Assembly (NCBI GenBank): GCA_026419785.1
Contig: JAODTK010003799.1
Location: forward strand, 1 to 64,000
Direction of reading: 5' to 3'
DNA length: 64,000 nt
From: Sclerodactyla briareus
Lineage: Eukaryota > Echinodermata > Holothuroidea > Dendrochirotida > Sclerodactylidae
The notes under the pieces: model-generated
What the model was told of the DNA's origin: nothing
The model's input: the letters and a program-made list of their open reading frames with translations, nothing else
Databases searched by the model: none
Position numbers and translations under genes: made by a program
Shown here: piece after piece, positions 45,418 to 56,339 of the stretch
Numbering within the stretch: position 1 is the stretch's first letter
Layout: every line of letters starts with the position of its first letter

Positions 45418-45492
45418 CCAGACACACACACAGCACACACCACACACACACACACACCACACACACGCAACACACACACACCACAAACACGC
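45418..45492 (+). repeat. (CA)n microsatellite
   Basis: CA repeats with ACC and CGC interruptions, 250 bases after the GT block on the same strand. Confidence 0.9.
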
Positions 45493-45499
45493 CTGGCAA

Positions 45500-46000
45500 G
45501 GAATAAAATACCATGTACCCTGCTGTAAACACCAAACATATAATCCTGTATATTGTCCTCTCTAATCTGTCCGTGATTACCCAGCTAAGTTAGCCGAGAT
45601 AACAGAATAACTTTTCCCTCAGGCGTGACTTTAGTGGCTGTGACGGACGAAACTAGAACTAGCTGCAGACATTCCCTCGATCTTAGCCGGTCATTCTTCT
45701 GATAATGAAGCTACAGATAAAGTCGGGACCATTCGGCGACTTGAATGAGCAGGCTTATAAAACTTACAACGTAAATTGAAATTGTTCCACGACTATCATC
45801 TGATCATACAGTCATACAGGCGCATCCAGAGAGGGCGAAACGATTTATTCCCGATTTCTACTTTTCTTCTCGGGTTTCTCTGCTGACGAAGTGATGAGCG
45901 TTGGCGGGAGGGTGTTGTGATCACTAACTTTTGATATTCCCCGTAAAGGCGGGCTTCCTCGTACCTCACCAGTACCTCACCATACGGCATACGCCCATTA
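45500..46000. other. anonymous stretch
   Basis: Nothing recognised. Confidence 0.4.
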
Positions 46001-46095
46001 CCCTCAATTCATTTTTTGGTTCAATCGTTCTTGTAATATCCGATTCATTCCCAATTTTACTGGATTTTGGGGGACCCCCACTGGCTACGCCACTG
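46000..46095 (-). mobile_element. hAT-like terminus, one end only
   Basis: Read on the minus strand from 46095: CAGTGGCGTAGCCAGTGGGG, then TCCCCCAAAATCC. This is the classic end type of this family. The other end is not found nearby. Confidence 0.45.
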
Positions 46096-46099
46096 CTAT

Positions 46100-46720
46100 C
46101 ATATAGGACCAGAGTAATTCGGTCGATCGAAATGCAGTATACGAAGCGCTGAATTAGTGGATTACCTACAATAGACTTCCGCCTGAAAAAAGAAAAAAAA
46201 ATGCCTGTGACCACACGAACTACAAAGAGCAGACACAAGCTCTGTATTGTTTCAAACGTATAGGCGCTCGCCTGTCAGTTAGGTTAGTGTTCAGCTAGCT
46301 AGGTGTTTGTATGATTTCAATCGGACCCTATTTAGGTCATATCCATGCCATTTTAGGCTGAGCATAGGATTTGAAAACACTTTAAAAACTGTCTCGTTTA
46401 CATAACGGGTTGAATGGGTTATTTATGTTGTTTTTCGTTACGTCCACTGTCATTCGAGGTATCGAAAAAAAACTCTCCAATAAGTTCACACATTAATAGC
46501 AATGGTCCACTATCATATTCATGAATCTCATCATGGGAACTTCTACTTTACATGCAGCTCTGCCTGAAAAAGTTACCTGAGGGAGAGGTAAATAAATTGC
46601 GACAATACTGATACCTGCGTATATTATATGTCTGATGGCCTACGAGGCAGCCTCACAAAGCTACAATGACCTATCAACTGGCAATGAGTGATAGCCTAAA
46701 TGCGGATGTCGTTTTTGTCT
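46100..46720. other. anonymous stretch
   Basis: Nothing recognised. Confidence 0.4.
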
Positions 46721-46724
46721 CGCC

Positions 46725-49000
46725 CTGAACTTTGTTCAAGGGAGACGCCCATATGGTCACTTTTGTTGTGGTCTGTCCTGTCTGTGGTCTGTCTGTCCGT
46801 CTGACCGTGATGTGCGGTTAGATATCTCCCGAACCGTGGAGCCATCATGCTGGGACCTGCTTGTGGAGGTGCGAGTGAAGAGGTTGACGATGTGCATCCA
46901 CTTTTCGGCCCAAAGGACCATTCTCATTTTTGCATAAATTTGGCGTATTTAATGAAAAATTGGCCGGAAGATTGTGCAACAAAGATATTCTTGAGCGGTA
47001 GATGCAATTGGTGATGCCGTTCGGGTTAATACAACTATGAAGGAGTACACGAATATCGATCAGATTCCTGGCATGATATATGCTTAAATTAAAGTAGCTA
47101 ATTTGCATAATTTCTGCGATATTTTTGAAGTTTGTTGCATTTTGACGAAAAACGTGGTGGAGATGGTTTATCTATAGTCCCGATGAAATGTATGAAAGTT
47201 TTACAGTAGGGACGAGGGATCCAGCGGCATGTCATGTTTACTAATCTGTCATAGGTCATGAGGGGTCCATCAAAAACTGTTTATCTGGCCATAACGGAGA
47301 ATTGAATATCTTGTAAGGCTGGAGGAAGGGCACCCAATTTTGTGAAAAATGTTGACCTGCATGTGTGTGACCCTGACCTCATTTGACCTCTGTCGGGTGG
47401 TCATGTGGGGTTTGAAGGTTGAGTCTGAATATAAATGTGCTTATTTATTTAAGGAGGTAACCAGGCACAAACAACAGAAACTGGTCATTTTCGGACATGT
47501 GATAGACCTTGTGTGCTTTATGGAGGAACCAACTCCCGCTTCGCACGGACGCATACTTTGGTTGTACAAGGGGTAAAAGTTTAATAATAGCTTTTTCGCA
47601 ATAACTGGGGCGTGTTCATTGGAATGCCAATGCTTTAGGAGTGGATGCATCAACATGGAGAGTAAGTTTTTTCTTTTTATAAAAAACCCGCCCATGGTAT
47701 GAAGTCATCAAAGGTCAATTAGGGGTCAAAAAACTGATTTTAGTACTTTTTGGCAATCGCACGCGGCCATGTTCATCCAGGAATGTCAAAATGCGCATAG
47801 GATGGATGTATCAACATGGAGAGTTGCAATTTTCATTAAATAACTGCCATTGTCATTAAAGGTCATTGCAAGGTCATAAGGGTCAAAATGTTTTCTGGTT
47901 ATTAATCGGAGGAATTGAAATTTGTGAAGGTGGCTGGAAGGTTCACTATGTCATATAATGTCTGACCTGAATTGGTGTGACCTCTGACCCTCATTGGACC
48001 GATGTCAGGTGGTCATGTGGTTAAAGGTTGAGTCTTGAATTAAATGTGCTTATATTTAGAAGGTTAAGGGCAAAAAAAAATAGAAAATGGTTATTTTTGA
48101 TACTTGTGTAGCCCTTTGTGTGCTTCAGGAGGAGGGGGGGAAGGAAAAACCACACTCCAGCTTCGATCGGGCGACGCATACTTTGGTAGTACAAGGGGTC
48201 AAAGTTTAATGTAATACTTTTTCGCAATACATAGGGTGTTCATGTGGACTTCCTCATGAAACTTGGTGGAGATGGTTACACCTTTGATCCGAATAAATTT
48301 GCATGCAAACAGTGCTTAAAGGTCAATTAAGGTCATTTATGGAATAATTTGCATATAAATTACACAATTTTTTGAATTTTTGTAAATGGCCAGTAAAACA
48401 ATTGGAATGAATGCGCTAGGGTTGCTCGTAGAGATTTGTCATAGTAAGGTTGGGGTTCAGTAATCAAAAACAACATCTATGACAAGGTCAAAAGGTCAAA
48501 GGTCAAGTTTTAAGGAAATGTGCTTACTTTAGGAGAGTGAAGGCCAAAGAATAAAAACTGTCGATTTTTGGATATGTGATAGTTCTATATCTTCTACATA
48601 GACGAAACCAACCCCCGCTGCAATCTGACACCTGGTCTAAAGTTACAATGGCTAAAGGTGGATTTTAATACCTTTTGGGCGATAGCATAGGGTGTGTGTA
48701 ACCGATTACTAATGCTTTGGGGCTTGGTGCATCACATTGAGGCAAGCATTTTTCATAAAAACCGTATGTCATCAAAGGTCATTCGAGGTCAAGAACTGCC
48801 AAAAATATAACATTTCTGCAATCATTTTTATGACTGTGTGTTAGAAACTGAAATTTCGGGGGACTGCTGCTATGCATTCAAGGGTAACCATTTTCATAAA
48901 AAACGTATGTTCATCAAAGGTCATTCAAGGTCAAGTATGGTGACCAAAAACTGCCCCAAATAATATCATTTACGTGCACAAACCTCCAGAGACTGTATGA
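46725..49000 (+). repeat. long GGTCA-family block, about 620-bp units
   Basis: Opens with CTGTCTGTCCGTCTGACCGT and ATATCTCCCGAACCGTGGAG, a typical start of this family. GGTGGTCATGTGG occurs at 47396 and 48009, and GCATACTTTGG-TGTACAAGGGGT near 47550 and 48176. A third, more diverged unit passes AATGTGCTTACTTTAGG at 48519. TGGATGCATCAACATGGAGAG is repeated within units. AGGTCA or GGTCA words are dense throughout. Minus frames in it are non-coding shadows. Confidence 0.75.
48485..48505 (+). promoter_or_regulatory. triple AGGTCA half-site (DR2 + DR1 spacing)
   Basis: AGGTCA at 48485, 48493 and 48500, spaced by 2 and 1 bases. Direct repeats of AGGTCA at these spacings are the known binding geometry of RXR-partnered nuclear receptors. 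It lies inside a repeat, so use by the host is unproven. Confidence 0.4.
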
Positions 49001-49530
49001 TACCTTTTTAAGAATGGTTTAGTCTTGAGGCAACCTAGATGACAGCATGATGTTGAAATCAATATATTATAGCCTGCTATCAATACCAAAATGTTTTAAT
49101 CATTTTTTTTAACCAACCATCATGCATGCTGTTTTCCATTCATCTAACTAGGTATTCCATCGTGAAAGAAGAGATTTCAGCCATGTCAAAACCTGCCTTT
49201 TTACCGGGAGGTTCAAATAGCCTGTCATAACTCTTCTGGGCCTCACACTGACCATATAACGGTAAGTAAACACTCAGTCATTTTTACTTACTCCCAGGTA
49301 CCTAGTCAAGAAGATATGTGTCAGGTGTCACCTGCAGTAGTTGGTGTGTGAGATGGGGGGTGGAGGGTGTGGCGGGGGGTGGGAACTACCTGTAGCACTT
49401 AATAGTCATAGCTTCAGATGAGGGCCTGCAGACTCCTGCCAGGAGAGGAGGCTAATTAGATGGCTTATTCCACTCTAGACAGGTGTGAGAGGGGTGGGTG
49501 TGAACTCCCGTAGGGAGTTGATGGAAGTAG
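49000..49530. other. anonymous stretch, G-rich near 49352-49382
   Basis: No gene. A GGGGGGTGG/GGCGGGGGGTGGG patch on the plus strand lies 150 bases upstream of the TATA box. Confidence 0.4.
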
Positions 49531-49536
49531 TAGAGG

Positions 49537-49546
49537 TATATAAAAG
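49537..49546 (+). promoter_or_regulatory. TATA box
   Basis: TATATAAAAG is a canonical match. A start site would be expected near 49567. The first sizeable plus-strand ORF downstream begins at 49713. Confidence 0.45.
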
Positions 49547-49712
49547 GGCATACCTTTGATGATCTATAGGATAAACTTCATTAGATTTAGGGTCCATTTA
49601 AATTGTTTGGAAAACAGTATCTGAAGGGAACACTTATTAACTCAGTAAGTATTGAGTTTGAAGTGGGAGGGTTACAGTAGGTAGGATCAAGGGGGGTAGT
49701 CAATGATGAGCA

Positions 49713-49922
49713 ATGAATGTTGAAATATTAAAGAGGTATTGGGATACCTTTAAAGCAACTATGGGAATGCCTTGTAAATGTTTGCATGGTGCTAAAAGAA
49801 GAATCACTGATCGCGCAACCAGGCGAGAAACATGGGGGCGATCGCCTTGTTTTCATTGTATACTGCGAGCAGAGGAGATCCTATTCGAGGCCCAGCAAGA
49901 GTGCAGACGGATAAGTAACTAA
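49713..49922 (+). CDS. short ORF downstream of TATA box, unrecognised
   Basis: The 69-codon frame begins MNVEILKRYWDTFKATMG. It is rich in Arg/Lys and Cys (CKCLHGAKRRITDRATRR, then SPCFHCILRAEE) and ends before the SINE. No family is recognised and no signal peptide or membrane segment is seen. The start lies about 145 bases after the expected transcription start. It may be a small gene, a first exon or an element remnant. Confidence 0.22.
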   Translation: MNVEILKRYWDTFKATMGMPCKCLHGAKRRITDRATRRETWGRSPCFHCILRAEEILFEAQQECRRISN

Positions 49923-49954
49923 TTTTCAGCGGCGAAATAATTCCTTTCTCCAAG

Positions 49955-50170
49955 TACACGGAAATAGGACAACTTACAAGTTGCCTACCCCTCGTTTGTC
50001 CCTGCTCTAATCCCTTGTGCTGAGGCCTTCAGGCTAGAAGGCACCAGGTCCTTGTTAAAGTCTTTGGTGTGACCCACCGGGAACGAACCCCGGGTGAAGG
50101 TTTGATGCTCTACCATTGTGCCAACCACTCTTATCGCATGAGGTAGCCATCCTACTGGCTGATCCATGCT
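49955..50170 (-). mobile_element. tRNA-derived SINE
   Basis: On the minus strand TGGCACAATGGTAGAGCA is a good pol III A box. Downstream, GGGTTCGTTCCCGG has the B-box core GGTTCGTTCC inside a perfect 5-bp T-stem (CCGGG / CCCGG). Between them the anticodon arm is shortened and cannot fold normally, so this is not a working tRNA. The body continues for about 100 bases past the tRNA part (AACAAGGACCTGGTGCC, GGGATTAGAGCAGGG). Ends are approximate and no target duplication was identified. Confidence 0.55.
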
Positions 50171-50174
50171 AGTA

Positions 50175-50880
50175 GCATACTACCATTGACGTGCCTAATG
50201 GGCTGTGATCGCTGTCACATAAAGAGACAATTTCCTTTACAGTCAAAAGAGAAAAAGAACGAAAAATGGAACGAACACTGAGTAGGCAAAATTATCATGA
50301 ATGCCGCACACGGGAAATTTATTATATAGAAAATCTTGCTAATTAAAGCATTTAACGTCCTCTCTAGTGAGTTTCTAACATTTACGCCATCGATCTTATT
50401 TACATTTGGAATACTTTGAAATATCCCTTCCCTTGCTGGAGTTGATTTCCACATTCATACCGCGCACTACATCTGTTTGATTTCGCGCCTATAATGTTCC
50501 GTTATTATATAACAAATATGGTATATTATATAAACTAAGGCCGTCGTGCATGTTTGTGCATAAATTCTACTTCCCTGAAATATATGAAAGTAGATTTGTG
50601 CACACCATGCAGGCACCTTATATGTATACGTTATTAAAATATTGTACTTTTAACACTAGCATGCACTTCTTCGCAAACACTACATCACCGCAATCTGGAT
50701 ATAAACCGGATGTCGGTCACGCGTGCATGGGGGGAAGTGACTCCTTATTATATGCACCGCGTGGTCGTTTCAGTAAATCCCATACAACATTTTTTCAGGA
50801 TTCACATATTCTGACATCGAACGAACTGTGGTGCCCTCCATTTTGTCAGCCTTGCATCGTGACCAATTGTTATCTACCTC
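50175..50880. other. anonymous stretch
   Basis: The 128-codon plus frame at 50550-50936 has no motif and runs into the next repeat. Nothing else is recognised. Confidence 0.4.
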
Positions 50881-50884
50881 ATCA

Positions 50885-51030
50885 AGTTTCATTAAATCAC
50901 AAGGTTTTGAAATCACATAAATTGGAGCAAAGCTGACCTCCGATGACCTATGACCTTACCTTTATCGGGAATAAAATAGAAGTCCATCAATTCCGTAAAA
51001 ATCTGACAGACTCTAAGGTTTGGCTCAAAT
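50885..51030. repeat. GGTCA-family, short copy
   Basis: Contains CAAGTTTCATTAAATCACAA, GACCTCCGATGACCTATGACC and TAAAAATCTGACAGACTC, the usual order of the family. Confidence 0.55.
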
Positions 51031-51039
51031 GAGTCGATT

Positions 51040-52030
51040 AGCGGGCCCGTCTTCGTACACACCCCCTCTCGACCCATCCAAGATTTTTCCATGGCGGACA
51101 CGTGTGTTTAGTAATTTTGGGTCAGTCGTACAATGTTCAGTTCCGTCAGGCAGTGGCTGCACCCCCAAACTCACACTCCAATTGTTCACTCGTGTCGTGG
51201 GGACATAATGACAAACTCCCTCAAGAGTGTTTAATAAACTTTAGAAGATACATGATGGACGGGATCACAACGCTGGCTAGTTTTCCTAAATTAATTGACT
51301 CCGGAGCAGTGTGCATGCAATACACCAGTGGTCGGCATCACGAGCCGCGTGAAAGATTTTATAGTAGGACATGGGGCCCCGTGTGCGTCTCTCAATTCTT
51401 TTTCGCTTCGGAGTTCGATTTAGGGTGCAACCCCCCCCCCCCCCCTCTCCAGAAAAACTTGTATGTCTCGCTCCCAATCGGTGGTACGTGCTCTGCTCAT
51501 GGAAAAACCCGTCAGCGTCACGCTGACCTGTGGCCCGCCCATATTGATTATTCTACATAGGCCTATAGGCACCGCCATGACAGTGGTCGCCGATCTCGCA
51601 ATACAACCTACCGATTGCGAATATCAGAACAAGGAAACGAAAGATGGGCGAGCGTGAGATTCTACGATAGCTGAACACTTCTTATTACCTCTCGACATAT
51701 TGAATGAGTCTATATATGCCTATATGTGCCTTTAAAGCTGATTGTGCTGTGTGAGTTCCGGGGGATATTTCCCTGAGTTCTGCCTGTGTCATCATATCGC
51801 ATATAAGTCTATTCTATGTTTCGTTTCCTGGAACTGAACAGTCATTGCCGCCCTTATAGCCCTCCGTTTGGTTTGAGTCACCACTGGAAATAACCAAAGC
51901 CCAACTTATCCAAATCCTCATTATGTACCTTTCTACTTCAGACTTCATACAGACACATTTCAAGCAGGTTAGCCACCCAGTCTCTCTGATTTTAATTCCG
52001 ATAGCAAGGTTTTTACACTCGCCGCCTAAT
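51040..52030. other. anonymous stretch with a long C-run
   Basis: CAGTGGTCGGCATCACGAG at about 51325 resembles a hAT end, and a C-run of about 17 lies at 51429-51446, but no partner end is found. Open frames (51102-51560 +, 51814-52047 -) have no recognised motif. Confidence 0.35.
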
Positions 52031-52031
52031 A

Positions 52032-52352
52032 TTAGCGTGTGTCGCATCCTCGAGACTTATTGGAATTCCCGGTATTTCCGGCAGCGAATTTATATAATCT
52101 GTCAGACTGCCTCGTCCCTGAGACCTCACTAGTCGATGAGTAGAGCGATTTATGGTTTGGCCTTTGCCTCTCATTCAGCATTGAGGGATATCTTCTTATT
52201 GTTTTCTGTCGAGCTCGTACAGTTTGTGCCGCTGGTATTGTCGTGTGGTTGTCCACACGGTTGGGTACGTTGAGGAACATGAAAGTGGAGAGTTTGGTCA
52301 TCGTTTCCGTGGTAACCTGCACTCTCGCGTAGCTTTCAGGATTTAAGGTACG
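52032..52352 (-). CDS. possible coding block, unrecognised
   Basis: Minus frame open for 106 codons, with the first ATG at 52301. It is Ser/Thr/Arg-rich: MTKLSTFMFLNVPNRVDNHT, RARQKTIRRYPSMLNERQRP, SLYSSTSEVSGTRQSDRLYK. Composition resembles a cytoplasmic tail or linker, but there is no domain. An acceptor GTGCAG lies at about 52316. It may be a terminal exon or chance. Confidence 0.18.
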   Translation of the reverse strand, partial: RTLNPESYARVQVTTETMTKLSTFMFLNVPNRVDNHTTIPAAQTVRARQKTIRRYPSMLNERQRPNHKSLYSSTSEVSGTRQSDRLYKFAAGNTGNSNKSRGCDTR

Positions 52353-52572
52353 TTAAAACCTGCGTTGATCATTTCGGGAAAGAGAGAGAGAGGGTATCTG
52401 GATTACTGCTAATTGGTGAGTTCATTCGCTGCGCAGTTTGTCTGAATTCTGAACAGGCTGATGAAGTTGTCATCCCATACTCAGTTGGTGGAAGTAACTG
52501 GTTGTTGAATTAGCACTATTGACTAAGATCCATCAGTACCCCTCAATGTCCGATCTATTTAGTACCTTTTGC

Positions 52573-52652
52573 ATCTATCTATCGATCTATCTATCTATCT
52601 ATCTTCTATCTATCTATCTATCTACTATCTTCTATCTATCTATCTATCTATC
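52573..52652 (+). repeat. (ATCT)n microsatellite
   Basis: ATCT units interrupted by CTTCT and CTACT variants, leading into the next repeat. Confidence 0.9.
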
Positions 52653-52659
52653 CAGTTTG

Positions 52660-53460
52660 TACACTTTCACGTTTTTGGCCACAAATGTTTCATGCTTGGG
52701 TGGATTCTTGACCAACTTGTCACATTTTTTATTGACTGATGTGTCATCGCGCGCCTGGGGGGGATCACCTACATGGCCTGGGGCCACTGGGCCAATTATG
52801 CGAAAAACTGCAAAACGCTACCTCCTCCTGCAATTATTTCGGATTGCCATTCACTCCGACTATCTATCGACATTCCCTTTGCTGTCTCTCTGCCTGTCTG
52901 TCTGTCCTGTCTGTCTGTCTGAGTGTCTGTCGATATGTTTGCCTTTGGACTCGAAATGTTCTTCGAATTTCGACAAACTTGGGCCGATGTCCATCGCCCA
53001 CATATATGACCCATAGAACAACCTTGATCGTTGAAGGTCCGTCAATGACCTCTGAGGAGCACAATTGACCATTAGGGGAAAATGCGTCTTCAGAATACTT
53101 CTCCTCCAGATCAGATGATATTGTCAGTGGCATTATTGACTGGTGGTACTACGGGATCGTCACCTTCATTCAAAGGTTAATCATTGACAATTGTAAGCTC
53201 CATCTCCCCCGGGATCCACCGATTACTCATGATATTGGTCATGTTATCACTGACATGGTACATGTGGGGTATACAAGAATTTAAGTCCAGCGGTCCTTGA
53301 GGAAATCTATTGAGCTATTATATGGAAAATAGAAATGTACGTGGCAGCAGAATCAAGGTTGATGATGATATTCAGTCAGTGGCTATCAATAGTTGACCAG
53401 TGGTATCCACCTATGGGAAGTTTCTAAAACTTTTAAGTCGTCTTGAGCGTGCCACACAAA
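52660..53460 (+). repeat. GGTCA-family related block with (TCTG)n
   Basis: Contains TGGCCACAAATGTTTCATG, a GCGCGCCTGGGGGG segment and a TCTG microsatellite at about 52889-52930. Then come GACAAACTTGGGCCGATGTCC, GACCTCTGAGGAGCACAAT and further TGACCA-type words. The 165-codon plus frame across it (52519-53016) is a product of the microsatellites. Confidence 0.5.
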
Positions 53461-53464
53461 CGCT

Positions 53465-54955
53465 TCGTCTCTCTCAAAGTTGACGGAATATTTCTGTCGC
53501 TACCATTCCCAGATCCATACTCCAAGATTTATATTGTGAGACTCCAACCAAATCTGAAACTTGTTTGAAAACAAGTGAATTCGACGAAAAGATACGAGGA
53601 ATTAATTGAATTTTTAGCATGTAAACTATTGGCCCTCACAACTATAAGAGAACCCCTTGATAAAACCATAATACTTAATTCCACCACAGCCCTATACGGT
53701 ACCCTTTCAGGATAACCTAGGCCAACCAACGCCCACCGTTTGAAATACGACGAACGTTAAATGTTATAGGAGGGCTACTTGCCTTATCCCGCGGGTGAAC
53801 AAGTCAAATAGTTTACACTTACAACCAACTTGTGTTTAGACACAAAGAGTCGATTCGGCTCTGCATTTTCCGAAGTTCCGCTTGCCGTTGTGGTGACTGA
53901 ATTGACACAGTAGGCCTGAAGCGAAACTAATACAAAAATGTCTTTTCCATGTAAAGCAATTCGGAATCAGATTGAAGGGATACGATGAGACGTTCAATGT
54001 ACGCGGGGTCATTTCGCTCGATTCAATGTTCCTCCGAACTGCGCACATGTTTCTTTTCTCTGAACTCGATATTTATTCATGTTAAACATTGACCTGTTTT
54101 TTCGTGCACAAATCCGATCTGCTCCTGAAAAATTGTAGGATATTTATTGGTTCGAGCTTGCCACTAATTGTGCCACAGCGACCTATGGAGTACGAGGTTC
54201 CTTTTTAGCTTTTGCGTGGCTATGTCCCCCTAGGTCACATAGGTCCAGCCTTGTGAACGTGGTAACTGATCAATGCGCACACATGTTGAGGGCTCCATAG
54301 CCGTATGGTGGATGGTATATGGATGTATGGTTTGTACTGTTCTGGTTTCATGTCAAGTCACATGAGTAAAAGTTAATAACACCCTCTGAAGGTCTCTGAA
54401 GTTTGTGTTTGTGTGTATTGCGCACGATCGAAGAGCATCTCATCATGTACTTACAAGTGAAAAATAACACATTAAATTCGACTTTTTATTATAATCGTTA
54501 GTCTGTAAGACGCTTGCTGTGATGGGTTTAGGCCGGGGTTGTTTCCTTTTGGAGAAGATAACAGTAAAATCCCTGCGACATATGGAGTTATTCAACATAA
54601 TAAAACAGTGAATTGTTCAACTGCACGTCACACATTATTGCGTGACAGAGGCGCATCAGTATCATGGTATTGAAATAGGGTTTAAAAAGGTTTTGATATG
54701 CTCCCATTGCCCACTTCGTATTAATTCCTCTAGTATGGGCTATAGCCAATTGTGCAGTTGTCCTGATATCGTGCTCAGATGCGTCTTCGTCTTTGACCTC
54801 GAACGACCTTCCACAGTTAAAAAACAAAAAAATATAGAATATAGAATTTTCCTCTCCACAAAGGGAACCTTCTTGTCTTTTGAATTTTCACTTTCAATTT
54901 GAACTTCACGGACGTTTGTGTTCTGGAGATATCGTGTAGACAAGCAAACGTCACA
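53465..54955. other. anonymous stretch
   Basis: No gene or element recognised. Short frames only. Confidence 0.4.
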
Positions 54956-54960
54956 CGAAG

Positions 54961-55102
54961 GCACACACACACGCACACACAAACACACCCGCGCGCACAC
55001 ACGCACGCACACATACACATACATACATACATACATACATACATACATACATACATACATACATACATACATACATACATACATACATACATACATACAT
55101 AC
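54961..55102 (+). repeat. (CA)n then (CATA)n microsatellite
   Basis: CA/CG dinucleotides at 54961-55010 are followed by about 20 perfect ACAT units at 55019-55102. The perfection of the ACAT part suggests recent expansion. Both strands give spurious repetitive peptides. Confidence 0.95.
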
Positions 55103-55224
55103 CATGAGCCCTATTCTCCCTCAATTTGCAAAACGTGGCTAATGTGCACTCGCAACACTGGTATTAAACACGTTCGGACAGGGCCCGGCGTTTATATCCC
55201 TAGATGTGCATCGGTGTCCGATAT

Positions 55225-55507
55225 ATGGTCTTACGACTATTGGTACTTTCCATTATTCCTAGCTTTGTATTTGGTCAGCCTTCTTCTGGCAGACCGGAAG
55301 GCATCGTCCCCCGGGAGAAGAGGAGATTGAGGTCGAAAGCGGGGAGGAAGAAAGCCAAATCTGCCGACCGAGTTGAGAACGACCCTTCAGTGCTCAGAGG
55401 CATTTCCCCCCGTTTCCACAGGGCACACGACACAGGGCGCACGACACACCCGCGTGATAGCGTCCCGGCGTATAGGCTAGCTTACCATCAGTTGCATAGG
55501 TCTACAG
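55225..55507 (+). CDS. candidate 5' exon of a secreted basic precursor
   Basis: From ATG 55225 (an in-frame upstream ATG at 55204 gives seven more residues) the frame starts MVLRLLVLSIIPSFVFG. This is a convincing signal peptide, with Arg, a hydrophobic core and small residues before a cut at about G17|Q18. It continues QPSSGRPEGIVPREKRRLRS and AGRKKAKSADRVENDPSV. REKR fits the furin pattern R-x-K/R-R and GRKK is a second dibasic site, so the product looks like a processed precursor or a growth-factor-type prosegment. The frame stays open to a donor-like CTACAG|GTATTT at 55507. A TTTATATCCC stretch 35 bases upstream is too close to serve the ATG unless the upstream leader is short. No family is recognised and no downstream exon was found. 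Confidence 0.4.
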
Positions 55508-55793
55508 GTATTTTCATCAACATTGCCACGCTGACCTGATGCATATATGTCCTACCATAAACTTGATATGATGCCAAATGCAAGCAATGGAAAATGCCGA
55601 AAAATGCTGGTTTGCTAGTTTTTGCATCTGATATGACTTCTCATGGTATTTATTTACATGGAATCAGCGGGTATGAGGATATATAACATAAATGGTTTGC
55701 AATGATTACTAACAATTTGGTCGGTGCGCAAACACGATATTCCTGCGACAAGGGACGCATTATCTGAATATAGGCCATCGTGGTAGCGAAGAA

Positions 55794-56010
55794 TGTCAAA
55801 AAATAATAACATCTCACGCACGCTCTGTCTATAACATTCCAACAGCCCCGTCGACAATAGCACATTTTCTGAGAATTACTGGTTGGAACGCTAACAACAT
55901 TGTCAAAAAATAATAACATCTCACGCACGCTCTGTCTATAACATTCCAACAGCCCCGTCGACAATAGCACAGACTCTGAGAATTACTGGTTGGAACGCTA
56001 ACAACACATT
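55794..56010 (+). repeat. 107-bp tandem duplication, nearly identical copies
   Basis: Copies start at 55794 and 55901 with TGTCAAAAAATAATAACATC. They agree through CTCACGCACGCTCTGTCTAT, CCCCGTCGACAATAGCACA and GAGAATTACTGGTTGGAACG, differing at only about three positions. A third start (TGTCAGG at 56010) breaks off. The high identity marks it as recent. Overlapping minus frames within it are duplicated chance ORFs. Confidence 0.95.
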
Positions 56011-56179
56011 GTCAGGATAGCCCTACCAGCCCTCTATAGACTGTTACGACGATGATGCCTGCGGCGGGTTACGATAGATGACGCGTGCCGCCGATACGGA
56101 TAGCACCAGGTTCTTCACTGCCAACGTATGTCACATGACAGTCGCTAAAAAGAAGAAGAAAATGAAAAAGGTAATATAA

Positions 56180-56330
56180 TTGGAAATAGGTCGCAATATG
56201 TATTGGCGCAATTTCGGTGTTCTGAATGAGTCTGCCACCAGTTGGCGTGGAGCGTCTCCAAAATGTTGCCACAAATGCTCCAGATTGTCGGAAACGATAC
56301 TTCCCAGATTGTATAATATTCATCAATACC
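56180..56330. mobile_element. fragment of the hAT-like subfamily of 40033
   Basis: GCCACCAGTTGGCGTGGAGCG and TGTCGGAAACGATACTTCC match GCCACCATCGGTTGGCGCGGAGCG and GGCCGGAAATGACCCTTCC at 40130 and 42338, in the same order. Termini are missing. Confidence 0.45.
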
Positions 56331-56339
56331 ACGTGGTCT

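Noticed and set aside
50072-50140. functional tRNA gene
   Set aside because: A and B boxes are present, but the anticodon arm is too short to fold and no acceptor stem pairs, so it is a SINE head.
52519-53016. 165-codon plus-strand ORF
   Set aside because: It spans (ATCT)n and (TCTG)n microsatellites, which are free of stops, and the encoded sequence is low-complexity.
54740-55330. ORFs with YVCM and HTYI repeats
   Set aside because: Direct translation of the (CATA)n and (CA)n arrays.
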